From Rhizobium lentis (GTDB taxonomy: Bacteria > Pseudomonadota > Alphaproteobacteria > Rhizobiales > Rhizobiaceae): a stretch of DNA of 64,000 nucleotides. This document shows positions 7,746 to 15,340 of this stretch, piece after piece. Below the pieces are notes generated by a model that saw nothing but the letters and a program-made list of their open reading frames with translations, did not search any database and was not told where the DNA came from. The stretch's first letter is position 1; every line of letters begins with the position of its first letter. The stretch covers positions 1,178,501 to 1,242,500 of the forward strand of contig NZ_CP071454.1 of assembly GCF_017352135.1 (NCBI RefSeq). Direction: 5' to 3'. Both the position numbers and the translations under genes were made by a program.

Positions 7746-8519
7746 TCAGCGCTGCAGAACGGCGATAGCCTGCTCATAGATCGCCCGGCTGCCGGCGGCG
7801 ATGATCGAGCCGCCGTTTTCCGGCCGGCCGCCATCCCAAGTAGTGATGATGCCGCCCGCTCCCTCGATGACGGGAATGATGCCGCCGACGTCATAGGGCT
7901 TCAGCCCGTTCTCGATGACGAGGTCGATATGGCCGGCGGCAAGCAGCGCATAGGCATAGCAGTCGCATCCATAGCGGAAGAGCCGCACCTGGCCCTCGAT
8001 CTCCCGGTATTTTTCCATCTCATCGCCGGCGAAGAGATGTGGCGACGTGGTAAACAGGATGGCATTCGAAAGCGACTCGCATTGGCGCGTTACCAACCGC
8101 CGCTCGCCCTCCGGCCCGATATAGATCGAGCCGTTCTCATCGGCGAAATAGCGTTCGCCGGTAAAGGGCTGCTCGATCATGCCCATGATCGCCCGGCCCT
8201 CCTTCTGCAGGCCGATCAGCGTTCCCCAGACCGGCACGCCCGATATGAAGGCGCGAGTGCCGTCGATCGGATCGATGACCCAGACATAGTCCCGGTCGAG
8301 CCCGACATCGCCGTGCTCCTCGCCGAGAATGCCGTGATCGGGGAAATTCTCCTCGATCAGCGCCCGGATGGCGAGCTCGGCTGCCCGGTCGCCTTCCGTC
8401 ACCGGATCGAAACCGGAAGAAAGTTTGTTCGTGACGTCGAGGCCGGAGCGGAAACGCGGCAGCGTCTCGCCGCGGGCGGCCTCCGCCAGACGATTGAAGA
8501 ACGAACGGTCAGGAAGCAT
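7746..8519 (-). CDS. hisN: Histidinol-phosphatase / inositol-monophosphatase family protein
   Basis: Mg-dependent phosphatase of the IMPase superfamily, 257 residues from ATG 8519. Metal-binding motifs are present: GEEHGD (Glu67), WVIDPIDGTRAF (Asp83, Asp86) and a C-terminal YDVGGIIPVIEGAGG. Proteobacterial members with this signature are HisN-type histidinol-phosphate phosphatases (a late histidine biosynthesis step), but SuhB-like inositol phosphatases are close relatives and substrate is inferred only. No clear ribosome site precedes ATG 8519; an in-frame ATG at 8555 would give 269 residues. A small RNA gene starts about 150 bp upstream on the other strand. Confidence 0.8.
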   Translation of the reverse strand: MLPDRSFFNRLAEAARGETLPRFRSGLDVTNKLSSGFDPVTEGDRAAELAIRALIEENFPDHGILGEEHGDVGLDRDYVWVIDPIDGTRAFISGVPVWGTLIGLQKEGRAIMGMIEQPFTGERYFADENGSIYIGPEGERRLVTRQCESLSNAILFTTSPHLFAGDEMEKYREIEGQVRLFRYGCDCYAYALLAAGHIDLVIENGLKPYDVGGIIPVIEGAGGIITTWDGGRPENGGSIIAAGSRAIYEQAIAVLQR

Positions 8520-8634
8520 GGTGGCACCGTTTGGCTGGCGGGAATGGGCCTTCATACCGAAAAGTGGCGGGAATGCAAACGAAGGAGGCAATTTCAGGCG
8601 AACTGCCCAAAGATATCGCAGCGCAATATATTGC

Positions 8635-8663
8635 TTGACATTTGTGCAATGCAATAGTAGCGT
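8635..8663 (+). promoter_or_regulatory. Sigma-70-type promoter of the MmgR-like sRNA
   Basis: TTGACA (8635-8640), a 17-bp spacer and TAGCGT (8658-8663). The -35 is perfect and the -10 is weak. Predicted start is near 8670, which gives a transcript of about 78 nt up to the T-run. Confidence 0.6.
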
Positions 8664-8669
8664 CTTTCG

Positions 8670-8748
8670 TACAGTCTTCTGACTGTAAATACCCTCCTTG
8701 GGTGTTTCCTCCCTAGACTTAGCCGCGCTGACCAGCGCGGTTTTTTTT
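8670..8748 (+). ncRNA. mmgR: MmgR/suhB small RNA (alpha-r8 family)
   Basis: This trans-acting sRNA family is conserved in Rhizobiales and is known in Sinorhizobium for limiting polyhydroxybutyrate granules. Seen here are stem 1 ACAGTC/GACTGT (8671-8686), stem 2 ACCC/GGGT (8691-8703), the unpaired decamer TTTCCTCCCT (8705-8714) that is the family hallmark and resembles an anti-Shine-Dalgarno, and a Rho-independent terminator CCGCGCTGACCAGCGCGG (8723-8740) followed by eight T. A length of about 78 nt from the predicted promoter fits the 77-nt MmgR. Its position beside an inositol-monophosphatase-family gene agrees with the Rfam name suhB RNA. Targets are not visible in this window. Confidence 0.85.
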
Positions 8749-8784
8749 GCCGGAAGGCAGGCGGAAAACGGGGAGTTCGAAAGC

Positions 8785-9666
8785 TTATTCGGCAGCCAGG
8801 GCCCGTTCACCGGCGAATTTCTCGACATAGTCCGCCATCTGCTGCATGAAGGCCGTGACGGCGTCGACCACCTGGGAGAAATCCTCGCGCTTTTCCAGCG
8901 TCACTTCGTCGACATAGATCGCCCGGTTCACTTCGATCTGCAGCGCATGCAACCCGCGCGACGGGCGGCCGTAATGTTCGGTGATAAAGCCGCCGGCATA
9001 AGGCTTGTTGCGGATCGCCGCGAAGCCCATTTCCTCGAGAATGGCGATGGCGGCGCGCGAAAGTTCGGCCGAAGCACTGGTGCCGTAACGATCCCCGATG
9101 ATGAAATCGGGCCGCCCGTTGCAGCCGGCCACACGCACATTGCCGGGCATCGAGTGGCAGTCGATCAGCACGCCGAAGCCGAACTGCACATGGGTGCGGG
9201 CAATCAGCCGGCGCAGCGCCGCATGATAGGGTTTGTAAACCGCTTCGACCCGGTCGAGCCCCTCCTGCACCGGCAGCCGCCGCGAATAAATCTCCATGTT
9301 TTCGGCAACGATGCGCGGAATGGTTCCGAGTCCACCGGCGACCCTCAGCGAATTGACATTGGCATAGGGCGGCAGCAGCCCATCGAACATCCGCGGATCG
9401 AGTTCGTAGGGCTCACGGTTGACGTCGAGATAGGCACGGGGAAAATTGGCGGCGAGCAATGGCGCGCCGAGCTCGACGGCTGAACCGAACAGCTCGTCGA
9501 CGTAATGATCCTCGGAACGGCGGATGGCAATGCCTTCCAGCCTCGACTGGGCGATGAATTCCGGTGGATAAATGCGGCCGCTGTGGGGAGAGTTGTAGAC
9601 GAAGGGAATGGTCTGCGACACGGGCTCATGAACCTCAAAAAGCTCGTATTCGCGGATTTCCGGCAC
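8785..9666 (-). CDS. hutG: N-formylglutamate amidohydrolase
   Basis: A 293-residue zinc-type amidohydrolase that splits N-formyl-L-glutamate to formate and glutamate, the last step of the five-step histidine degradation route. Motifs include YNSPHSGRIYP near residues 28-38, RSEDHYVDELF, AYLDVNREPYELDPRMF and LIDCHSMPG, all characteristic of the FGase family. Other hut genes are not adjacent, so it may also act on other N-formyl or N-carbamoyl amino acids. It ends 37 bp beyond the sRNA terminator and is divergent from cpdR. Confidence 0.9.
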   Translation of the reverse strand: MPEIREYELFEVHEPVSQTIPFVYNSPHSGRIYPPEFIAQSRLEGIAIRRSEDHYVDELFGSAVELGAPLLAANFPRAYLDVNREPYELDPRMFDGLLPPYANVNSLRVAGGLGTIPRIVAENMEIYSRRLPVQEGLDRVEAVYKPYHAALRRLIARTHVQFGFGVLIDCHSMPGNVRVAGCNGRPDFIIGDRYGTSASAELSRAAIAILEEMGFAAIRNKPYAGGFITEHYGRPSRGLHALQIEVNRAIYVDEVTLEKREDFSQVVDAVTAFMQQMADYVEKFAGERALAAE

Positions 9667-9854
9667 TTTCGGCCCTCTTTACCATGTCATGAACTGGCTG
9701 CTTCGTCCATGTTGCCAGTTGCCCGCCCTCAAGTCCATACTATGTAGAAGGGATGGCAGTCGCGGACAGGCAATTCACCGGTTGTTTACCGGGCGAAGAC
9801 TAGTGTAAACGGCGGGCAGCCCACCCAAAACCTATTGATCAGCGGTCTGGATTG

Positions 9855-10217
9855 ATGACTCAGAAGATACTTCTCGCCGAAGACGACAACGACATGCGCC
9901 GCTTCCTGGTGAAAGCGCTGGAAAAGGCCGGTTACAAGGTCCTTTCTTATGACAATGGCGCCAGCGCCTATGACCGGCTGCGCGAGGAGCCGTTTTCTCT
10001 GCTCTTGACCGATATCGTCATGCCCGAGATGGATGGCATCGAGCTGGCGCGCCGGGCCACCGAACTCGATCCTGACCTGAAGGTGATGTTCATCACCGGT
10101 TTTGCCGCCGTGGCGCTGAACCCCGATTCGAAGGCACCGAAGGATGCCAAGGTCCTTTCCAAGCCGTTCCACCTGCGCGACCTCGTAGACGAGGTCAACA
10201 AAATGCTTGCCGCATAA
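9855..10217 (+). CDS. cpdR: Single-domain response regulator CpdR
   Basis: A 120-residue receiver domain with no output domain, starting at ATG 9855 (MTQKILLAEDDNDMRRFL); a TTG directly upstream is ignored. The acidic pocket is D10-D11, the phosphoacceptor Asp53 (LLTDIVMPEMDG), with a conserved Thr/Lys pair (FITGFAAVAL; LSKPFHLRDLV). The sequence closely follows CpdR of Caulobacter and Sinorhizobium, in which the unphosphorylated protein directs ClpXP to the cell pole and primes degradation of cell-cycle regulators such as CtrA, while the CckA-ChpT phosphorelay switches it off. It is monocistronic. Confidence 0.95.
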   Translation: MTQKILLAEDDNDMRRFLVKALEKAGYKVLSYDNGASAYDRLREEPFSLLLTDIVMPEMDGIELARRATELDPDLKVMFITGFAAVALNPDSKAPKDAKVLSKPFHLRDLVDEVNKMLAA

Positions 10218-10257
10218 GGCTTGCCGGGCGGTGCGTCACAAAACTGAAAAAAGCCTA

Positions 10258-10286
10258 TTGACGGCTCCGAAGGTTTTGTGATCTAT
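10258..10286 (+). promoter_or_regulatory. Promoter of the tRNA-Val gene
   Basis: TTGACG (10258-10263), a 17-bp spacer and ATCTAT (10281-10286), 16 bp before the mature tRNA 5' end. Confidence 0.5.
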
Positions 10287-10301
10287 GCGCCGCCATCGGA
10301 T

Positions 10302-10376
<75 letters not shown>

Positions 10377-10396
10377 TCCAGATTGCTTGATCTATA

Positions 10397-10426
10397 AGGC
10401 CTTTCGAGAAATCGAGAGGCCTTTTT
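10397..10426 (+). terminator. Rho-independent terminator of tRNA-Val
   Basis: An 11-bp stem AGGCCTTTCGA with TCGAGAGGCCT (one G-T pair), a GAAA tetraloop and a run of five T. Confidence 0.85.
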
Positions 10427-10474
10427 ACATCGTGGCCCGCAGGTTCGACAAACCTGCCAATAGGAGTTCTCGGT

Positions 10475-10756
10475 TTGGCGCAGGTAATGAAACGACGCAA
10501 AACTCTCGTGGTTTCCAGCGACAAGATTTCCTTGGCAAAGGGTGTCAGCCTCCCTCAGGGACGCTACCCCGTCACTGCCGAATATGTCGTATCTCATATG
10601 CGAGGCCGGCCGGTTGAACAGGCAGGCCGCGTGATGCTTCATCTGACGCGGCAGAATCTCCTTGATTACGGCGTCGACTTGAGCGGCAGCACGATGCTGG
10701 GTATCGACATCAACGTGAGCGGCAATGTGGCGCGCAAGGAAGCTACTCTCGAGTGA
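10475..10756 (+). CDS. Conserved hypothetical small protein
   Basis: A 93-residue basic protein with no motif I recognise. The start is a TTG at 10475: TAGGAG (10461-10466) lies 8 bases upstream, whereas the first in-frame ATG (10487) would be 20 bases away. It starts MAQVMKRRKTLVVSSDKISL and continues with a beta-rich body (GRYPVTAEYVVSHM, AGRVMLHLTRQNL). No signal peptide or membrane segment is seen. The 657 bp before ropA contain only the regulatory repeats described below and no further gene that I can support. Confidence 0.6.
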   Translation: MAQVMKRRKTLVVSSDKISLAKGVSLPQGRYPVTAEYVVSHMRGRPVEQAGRVMLHLTRQNLLDYGVDLSGSTMLGIDINVSGNVARKEATLE

Positions 10757-11174
10757 TTTGCAGGGCATAGGTGGCTGACCGCTGTCTTTGCCCGACAGAG
10801 CCCGCCCTGCAGGCCAAATCGGTGATGCATAGGAATTAGCCTGTCCGGCGCACGGCGGATTGCCATCGCGAACGGATCGCATTTAAGACCAGAGATTCAG
10901 ATTTCGCGACCGACAGCGGCGTAATTATTCTCCTCAACTTACCGGGCTCTGCCGCACTCTGCCCGAGACCTTTCCCGCGCGCCCGGCGTCCTTACGCCCT
11001 CCGGCAAAGTCAAGCTGCATGCCCTGGCAACTCACGAGGACTGTCGGGTTTTCTTCGAATCGCCGAGATTGCAGCGACGGCGTTTCCACATATAAGGACC
11101 TGCTCACGCCAGCATCAATTGCATATTGCCGCCCGCCGTCAGCCGATCGTTGCCGAACCGGCGAGGATCTCAAT

Positions 11175-11220
11175 TTTGTGACGGGCAGATGACAAGTTTG
11201 TGACAAAACGCGTGTTATTT
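11175..11220 (+). promoter_or_regulatory. Three TGAC repeats at 11-bp period upstream of ropA
   Basis: TGAC occurs at 11179-11182, 11190-11193 and 11201-11204, exactly 11 bp apart; the outer two are within identical TTTGTGAC octamers (11175-11182 and 11197-11204). A possible -10, TTATTT, follows at 11215-11220. An 11-bp direct-repeat period is the signature of OmpR/PhoB-family response regulators, and read on the other strand the units resemble PhoB half-sites (TTGTCA). Which regulator binds is inferred only. The predicted leader of ropA would be about 190 nt. Confidence 0.45.
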
Positions 11221-11413
11221 CAGCAACATAGCCGGTGCGCCCTGCTGTCATGATCGACAATGACGTTGCAGTGCAGCATCCACTATGTAACTTCCGCGGC
11301 GAGGCAGGCACCGAGCTAAAAAGGTGCCGCTTCGATCACACGGGGTGAAGATCCGTAGGGACTGCCGACGGCAACGGTCTTCATCCTCTTGCATCTGAAC
11401 TGGAGGTTATTCC

Positions 11414-12457
11414 ATGAACATCAAGAGCCTTCTTCTCGGCTCCGCTGCTGCTCTCGCAGCAGTATCCGGCGCTCAGGCTGCTGACGCCATCGTCGCTGCC
11501 GAGCCGGAACCGGTTGAATATGTTCGCGTCTGCGACGCTTACGGCACCGGCTACTTCTACATCCCCGGCACCGAAACCTGCCTGAAGATCAACGGCTACA
11601 TCCGTTTCCAGGTTGACGTCGCTCCGAACGCCAGCTCGATCGGCGCCGGCGGCGGCGGTTCTGTCGCCAACGATTCCGACTGGGACGCCCGCACCCGCGG
11701 GCAGGTTCAGTTCACCGCCAAGAGCGACACCGAATATGGTCCGCTGACCGGCGTCATCGTCATGCAGTTCAATGCTGACAACGCTTCGGCCCAGAAGGCT
11801 ATCCTCGACTCCGCTTACATCGACATCGCAGGCTTCCGCGCTGGTCTCTTTTACAGCTGGTGGGACGACGGCCTCTCCGGCGAAACCGACGATATCGGTT
11901 CTCCGGTCACGCTGCACAACTCGCTGCGTTATCAGTACGAAACCGAGGCCTTCTACGCCGGCATCAGCGTCGACGAGCTGGAAGACGGCCCGTTCTACAA
12001 CGGCGAAGAGCCGAACAACGTTGGCGTTGCGGTCGGTCTCGGCGGCAAGGCTGGTATCTTCAGCTACCAGATCACCGCCGGTTACGACACCGACAATGAA
12101 GAAGGCGCCGTCCGCGCCATGGGTACGGTTGCTGTCGGTCCGGGCACGCTCGGCCTCGCAGTTGTCTACGCGTCCAACCCGAACGCCTACTACAACAAGG
12201 CAGAATGGGCGATCGCTGCCGAATACGCCATCAAGGCGACCGACAAGCTGAAGATCACCCCGGCTGTTCAGTACTACGACAACTACGGCGTCACCGCCGG
12301 CGAGTTCAACGATGACGTTAACGCCTGGAAGGCCGGCGTAACGGTCGACTACCAGATCGTCGACAACTTCTCGGCAAAGGTTTCGGTTCAGTACCTCGAT
12401 CCGGACAATGCTGACGACGTCACCTCGGGCTTCTTCCGCCTGCAGCGCGCGTTCTGA
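11414..12457 (+). CDS. ropA: Outer-membrane porin RopA
   Basis: A general-diffusion porin of the rhizobial Porin_2 family, 347 residues. The signal peptide is residues 1-22 (cleavage after SGAQA). Two conserved cysteines bracket YGTGYFYIPGTET in the N-terminal region typical of RopA/Omp2b proteins, followed by alternating amphipathic strands and a C-terminal Phe (LQRAF) for BAM-dependent assembly. GGAGG stands 8 bp before ATG 11414. Codon use is strongly biased to abundant codons, suggesting high expression. It is monocistronic, with a long upstream region carrying regulator-like repeats. Rhizobium often carries several paralogues; only one is here. Confidence 0.95.
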   Translation: MNIKSLLLGSAAALAAVSGAQAADAIVAAEPEPVEYVRVCDAYGTGYFYIPGTETCLKINGYIRFQVDVAPNASSIGAGGGGSVANDSDWDARTRGQVQFTAKSDTEYGPLTGVIVMQFNADNASAQKAILDSAYIDIAGFRAGLFYSWWDDGLSGETDDIGSPVTLHNSLRYQYETEAFYAGISVDELEDGPFYNGEEPNNVGVAVGLGGKAGIFSYQITAGYDTDNEEGAVRAMGTVAVGPGTLGLAVVYASNPNAYYNKAEWAIAAEYAIKATDKLKITPAVQYYDNYGVTAGEFNDDVNAWKAGVTVDYQIVDNFSAKVSVQYLDPDNADDVTSGFFRLQRAF

Positions 12458-12568
12458 TAAGGGGTTGCCGGCCAATGCATGTCACCCCGCGTGCTGCGGC
12501 TACGGGATAACGCCTCGCATAAAACCGGCAGCTGCAAATCCTGATCTGACTGACCTCCGATTGGGAAA

Positions 12569-12602
12569 GAATGGGCCTGGACTTCCCTGCCTGGGCCCAT
12601 TC
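12569..12602 (+). terminator. Hairpin downstream of ropA
   Basis: Arms GAATGGGCC (12569-12577) and GGCCCATTC (12594-12602) form a perfect 9-bp stem with a 16-base loop. The T-run is poor on the plus strand; on the minus strand the stem is followed by TTTCCC. It is the only structure I see in the 330-bp gap after ropA, besides sequence without a supported gene. Confidence 0.45.
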
Positions 12603-12893
12603 CCGTTGATCAAAACTGCGTCAAAGATGGCGGGCGCTCGTTGAGCGCCTCGCTACTGTCGGTCACATCGGCCCTTGCCGATTTCCGGCAGGCTTCTGCC
12701 CCGTTGCTGGATCTTTTAGCCGGTAAGCTCAGCCGCTTTTCGCTCATCTGCCGTCGATAGGGCCTGCCCGGCGGCCGGCGGAATCTTTGTGCTGGAGGAA
12801 TGGCGGAACCAAATTCGGACACAGAGCCATGCCATGGCGAATCGAAGGCGTGGCGGTGATTCGCCTCGCCAGGACATGGGGTTTGAGATCGAA

Positions 12894-13388
12894 ATGAAGT
12901 TATCCGCGCTTGTCGCCGCCGGCCTTTTTGCCGTCGTCCTCGCCTTGCCAGCCTCTGCTGCGCCCGCCTCCCCGCCAGAGACATTTCCCGGCGCCCCCGG
13001 CGTCATTACGCTTTCCGGCAAATGCGCCAAACTGGTCGTCGCCAAATTCGACGCCACGAAGGGTTGCAAAAATGAGCTTGCCAGCGTCACGCTGGCCAAC
13101 GGCTCGGTGACCTTTATCTTCACTTCAGACGGTAAGGCGCTCGGTTTCCAGGGCGATGGCAGCGGCATCAAGCCAGCCTCCAACGGCAATGCTCGCCTGC
13201 CGCTGAGCCTCGTCACGACCGGCGTCGGCAACAAGATGACCGGCCAGGTCAAGGTCGCCGGCTTCTGCACCTTCGGCAATCCTTATGCCGGCAAGCCGAT
13301 CGCGATCGAATGCACCGCCGAAAGCAAGGACTCCTCCTTCACCGGCAGCTTCCGCACCGGCGGCAAATTGGTGAAGAAGGATAAGTAG
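12894..13388 (+). CDS. Exported hypothetical protein
   Basis: A 164-residue protein with a clear Sec signal peptide (MKLSALVAAGLFAVVLALPA, cleavage near SAA-APA). I therefore start it at ATG 12894, although the frame is open from 12789 and an in-frame ATG lies at 12876. The mature part is rich in Gly, Lys and Thr and has several cysteines (GKCAKLVVA, TKGCKNEL, GFCTFG, IECTAESK), suggesting disulphides in the periplasm. No known domain is recognised. It is convergent with a membrane-anchored nuclease-fold gene, 6 bp from its stop. Confidence 0.65.
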   Translation: MKLSALVAAGLFAVVLALPASAAPASPPETFPGAPGVITLSGKCAKLVVAKFDATKGCKNELASVTLANGSVTFIFTSDGKALGFQGDGSGIKPASNGNARLPLSLVTTGVGNKMTGQVKVAGFCTFGNPYAGKPIAIECTAESKDSSFTGSFRTGGKLVKKDK

Positions 13389-13394
13389 TCCTCG

Positions 13395-14117
13395 TCAGGC
13401 GGCGCACCATGCGCCGCCGGCAGCCCCGGGCTTGCGCGCCAGCCCCTCATTGATCAACTGCACCCCGAAGGAGCGCCCGTCGCGCGAGACGACCCTCGGC
13501 GCGCCGGAAGACTCGGTTTTACCAGCTGCATTCAGGGTGAAGGGTCCGGCGTTCAGAAGCGCCAGCAGCCGCGCCTTGGCGGTAAAGGCCACCCTGCGCT
13601 CGTCATCGCAGCGCGCCCGGTCGGCAATCGGGCTTGCCATGTCGGCGATCACGATCTTTTCGCCCTTGTACCAGAAGACGCCGCCGTCGCCGACGCAGTT
13701 GATGTGCGCGCCCTGCCCGCAATAACCGAAGGCGGCCGCCCCGGTTTCCGCAGTTGCAGGAGAGGAACCAGACGGCATCGCCTTTACCGGCTGAACGATC
13801 GGTGTGGGAATGGCTGCCGGCGGCAAGAGTTGTGCTGGCGGCGGCGCCACTTTCGGCGTCGGTGCTGCGAGCGCCACCGGCTTCGGCGGCGCATCCTTCC
13901 GAGCGGCCGGCTTTGCCTCCGTCATTTCCCGTATCGTCGGGACCGGCTGTTTGGCGAGCATCGGCTTGATGCTCTTCCAGTTGTCATAGGCGGCGATGCT
14001 GGCGATCGCGGCAATGCCGATCACCGTCCAGGGCAACAGCCCGCCACCGCTGTTGCGCGCCCTGCTCTTTCCTCTCGCCGGCGCCTTACGGCGGCCGCGT
14101 GTTGCTGTCTTGGCCAT
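13395..14117 (-). CDS. Membrane-anchored protein with degenerate staphylococcal-nuclease-like fold
   Basis: A 240-residue protein. The basic N-terminus (residues 1-25) is followed by one membrane helix (about 27-43), a Pro/Ala-rich linker (about 70-130) and a C-terminal domain (about 145-240) that resembles SNase OB-fold proteins of rhizobia: FWYKGEKIVIADMASP, ARLLALLNAGPFTL, RVVSRDGRSFGVQLINEGLA and a terminal WC. The usual VVDGDT and DTPE segments, which carry the metal and catalytic residues, are replaced by CVGDGG and ASPIA, so activity is doubtful. I start at ATG 14117 (MAKTATRG); the frame is open to 14201. It may be a structural or binding version of the fold. Confidence 0.6.
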   Translation of the reverse strand: MAKTATRGRRKAPARGKSRARNSGGGLLPWTVIGIAAIASIAAYDNWKSIKPMLAKQPVPTIREMTEAKPAARKDAPPKPVALAAPTPKVAPPPAQLLPPAAIPTPIVQPVKAMPSGSSPATAETGAAAFGYCGQGAHINCVGDGGVFWYKGEKIVIADMASPIADRARCDDERRVAFTAKARLLALLNAGPFTLNAAGKTESSGAPRVVSRDGRSFGVQLINEGLARKPGAAGGAWCAA

Positions 14118-14325
14118 CTGTCCGAATCCCGTGAGGCCGGGATTATCGCCGCTCAATCCTTTCCGAAAGGTTGGCACGGTGTAAGGATAGTGTGTTCCCA
14201 CCGATCGCTTCCTCGCACGATCCCGCTACTCCGCTGACGTCGAGCGCCTGGCGGGCAAAAAAGCTGAACAAATCCGGCGCCGGGACGTTAGCCAGCGAAA
14301 AATCCGTCTGCCCAAGGAAATTTTT

Positions 14326-14838
14326 ATGGATCTCATCTTCGCCGACATGATACCGGCATCGCGTATCCACTATCCCGTCATCTTTGCCCGCCTGCTCGGC
14401 GCCATCGTCTTCGGTGGCCTCATCGGCTTCGAACGCGAGGCGCGCGACCGCCCTGCCGGCTTCCGCACGCATATCCTGATCAGCCTTGCCGCCGCCCTCT
14501 TCGCCATCATTTCGATCGAGGCCGTGCACATGCCGGGTTTTGCCGATGGCGAACAGGTCCGCATCGACCCGTTGCGTGTCATCGAAGCAGTGACCGCAGG
14601 CGTCGCCTTCCTGGCCGCGGGCATGATCGTCTTTGCCAGAGGCCGGATCCACGGGCTGACGACGGGCGCGGGCATGTGGCTCTCCGGCGCGACCGGCCTC
14701 GCGATGGGCTTCGGCTATTGGCCGGTTGCCTTCTTCACGACGCTTGCCGCAATTTGCGTCCTCTTCGCCTTCGGCAAGCTCGAACAGTGGCTCGGCTATA
14801 ATTCCGGGCAGCGTATCGATGGGGATGAGCGAAAATAG
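14326..14838 (+). CDS. MgtC/SapB family membrane protein
   Basis: A 170-residue inner-membrane protein with four hydrophobic segments. LLGAIVFGGLIGFEREARDRPAG contains the conserved G-x-x-x-G-x-E-R signature of MgtC, and FRTHILISLAAALFAIISIE and AVTAGVAFLAAGMI are the following family motifs. MgtC proteins support growth under low magnesium and modulate the F-ATPase in some pathogens; a role in a rhizobium is inferred only. It lacks the C-terminal ACT-like domain of long MgtC forms. A terminator follows. Confidence 0.88.
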   Translation: MDLIFADMIPASRIHYPVIFARLLGAIVFGGLIGFEREARDRPAGFRTHILISLAAALFAIISIEAVHMPGFADGEQVRIDPLRVIEAVTAGVAFLAAGMIVFARGRIHGLTTGAGMWLSGATGLAMGFGYWPVAFFTTLAAICVLFAFGKLEQWLGYNSGQRIDGDERK

Positions 14839-14847
14839 ATAAACAAA

Positions 14848-14869
14848 ACGCCCGGCGTTGCCGGGCGTT
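14848..14869 (+). terminator. Terminator after mgtC
   Basis: ACGCCCGG and CCGGGCGT enclose CGTTG, followed by TCTTG. It starts 10 bp after the stop codon. It is also 25 bp past the 3' end of the convergent small gene. Confidence 0.6.
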
Positions 14870-14893
14870 CTTGCGAACTTGACTGTCCGTTTG

Positions 14894-15073
14894 TCATTCG
14901 GATCGTGCGGCCGAAGGATCGCTTTTCCCGACAGATGCCGGGCGAATGATGGAAGCGGTGAGCGGCTTTTGGCGCTTGCCGATATCGATGCGTTCATCCG
15001 CGGCTTCACGGACGGCCTTCCATTCATTTTCGTGCCGGATGAAGATGTCGTGGGGCACAAAATTCACACTCAT
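14894..15073 (-). CDS. Small hypothetical protein, 59 residues
   Basis: This frame reads MSVNFVPHDIFIRHENEWKA and then an acidic/basic helix (VREAADERIDIGKRQKPLT), and ends in SDPSAARSE. A GGTGAG motif lies 6 bases before ATG 15073. It has sensible codon use and no membrane segment. It follows another small gene on the same strand after 48 bp, so the two may be co-transcribed. I do not recognise the family. Confidence 0.5.
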   Translation of the reverse strand: MSVNFVPHDIFIRHENEWKAVREAADERIDIGKRQKPLTASIIRPASVGKSDPSAARSE

Positions 15074-15121
15074 ATGTTTCTCACCCTGTTTCAGATTACG
15101 GTCGACGTGGCCAAAGGCCGA

Positions 15122-15337
15122 TTATTTTTTGCCCTTGATATCAGGACCGCCCTTGGAGAGGTCCGCGCCGGTGACATGTGCCGGTACATGAATGTCGTGG
15201 ATGACGCCGGGCGTCAGGGTCAGGTCGACATGATGCGGCGGCAGCACCTGCGCCTTCTGCATGCGGTTCGGTCTTGCCCGCTTCATGCGGTCGGACGCTT
15301 CCGTGCGTTTGTCGGGGATATGGGTCGAAGTGTGCAT
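15122..15337 (-). CDS. Small hypothetical protein, about 71 residues
   Basis: A basic, His/Pro-rich small protein (MHTSTHIPDKRTEASDRMKR; PPHHVDLTLTPGVIHDIHVP; ends KGGPDIKGKK). A perfect AAGGAGG (15344-15350) is 6 bases from ATG 15337 and 3 bases from a second ATG at 15340; the former spacing is better. No signal peptide. It probably forms a two-gene unit with the 59-residue frame downstream. Function unknown. Confidence 0.5.
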   Translation of the reverse strand: MHTSTHIPDKRTEASDRMKRARPNRMQKAQVLPPHHVDLTLTPGVIHDIHVPAHVTGADLSKGGPDIKGKK

Positions 15338-15340
15338 CAT

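Noticed and set aside
11197..11220. Standard Pho box for ropA
   Set aside because: The half-sites are on the strand opposite to the usual Pho promoter orientation; reported only as an OmpR-class repeat.
14143..15060. 305-codon minus-strand frame across mgtC
   Set aside because: It overlaps the MgtC gene with its clear membrane motifs, and a terminator, and shows shadow-type composition.
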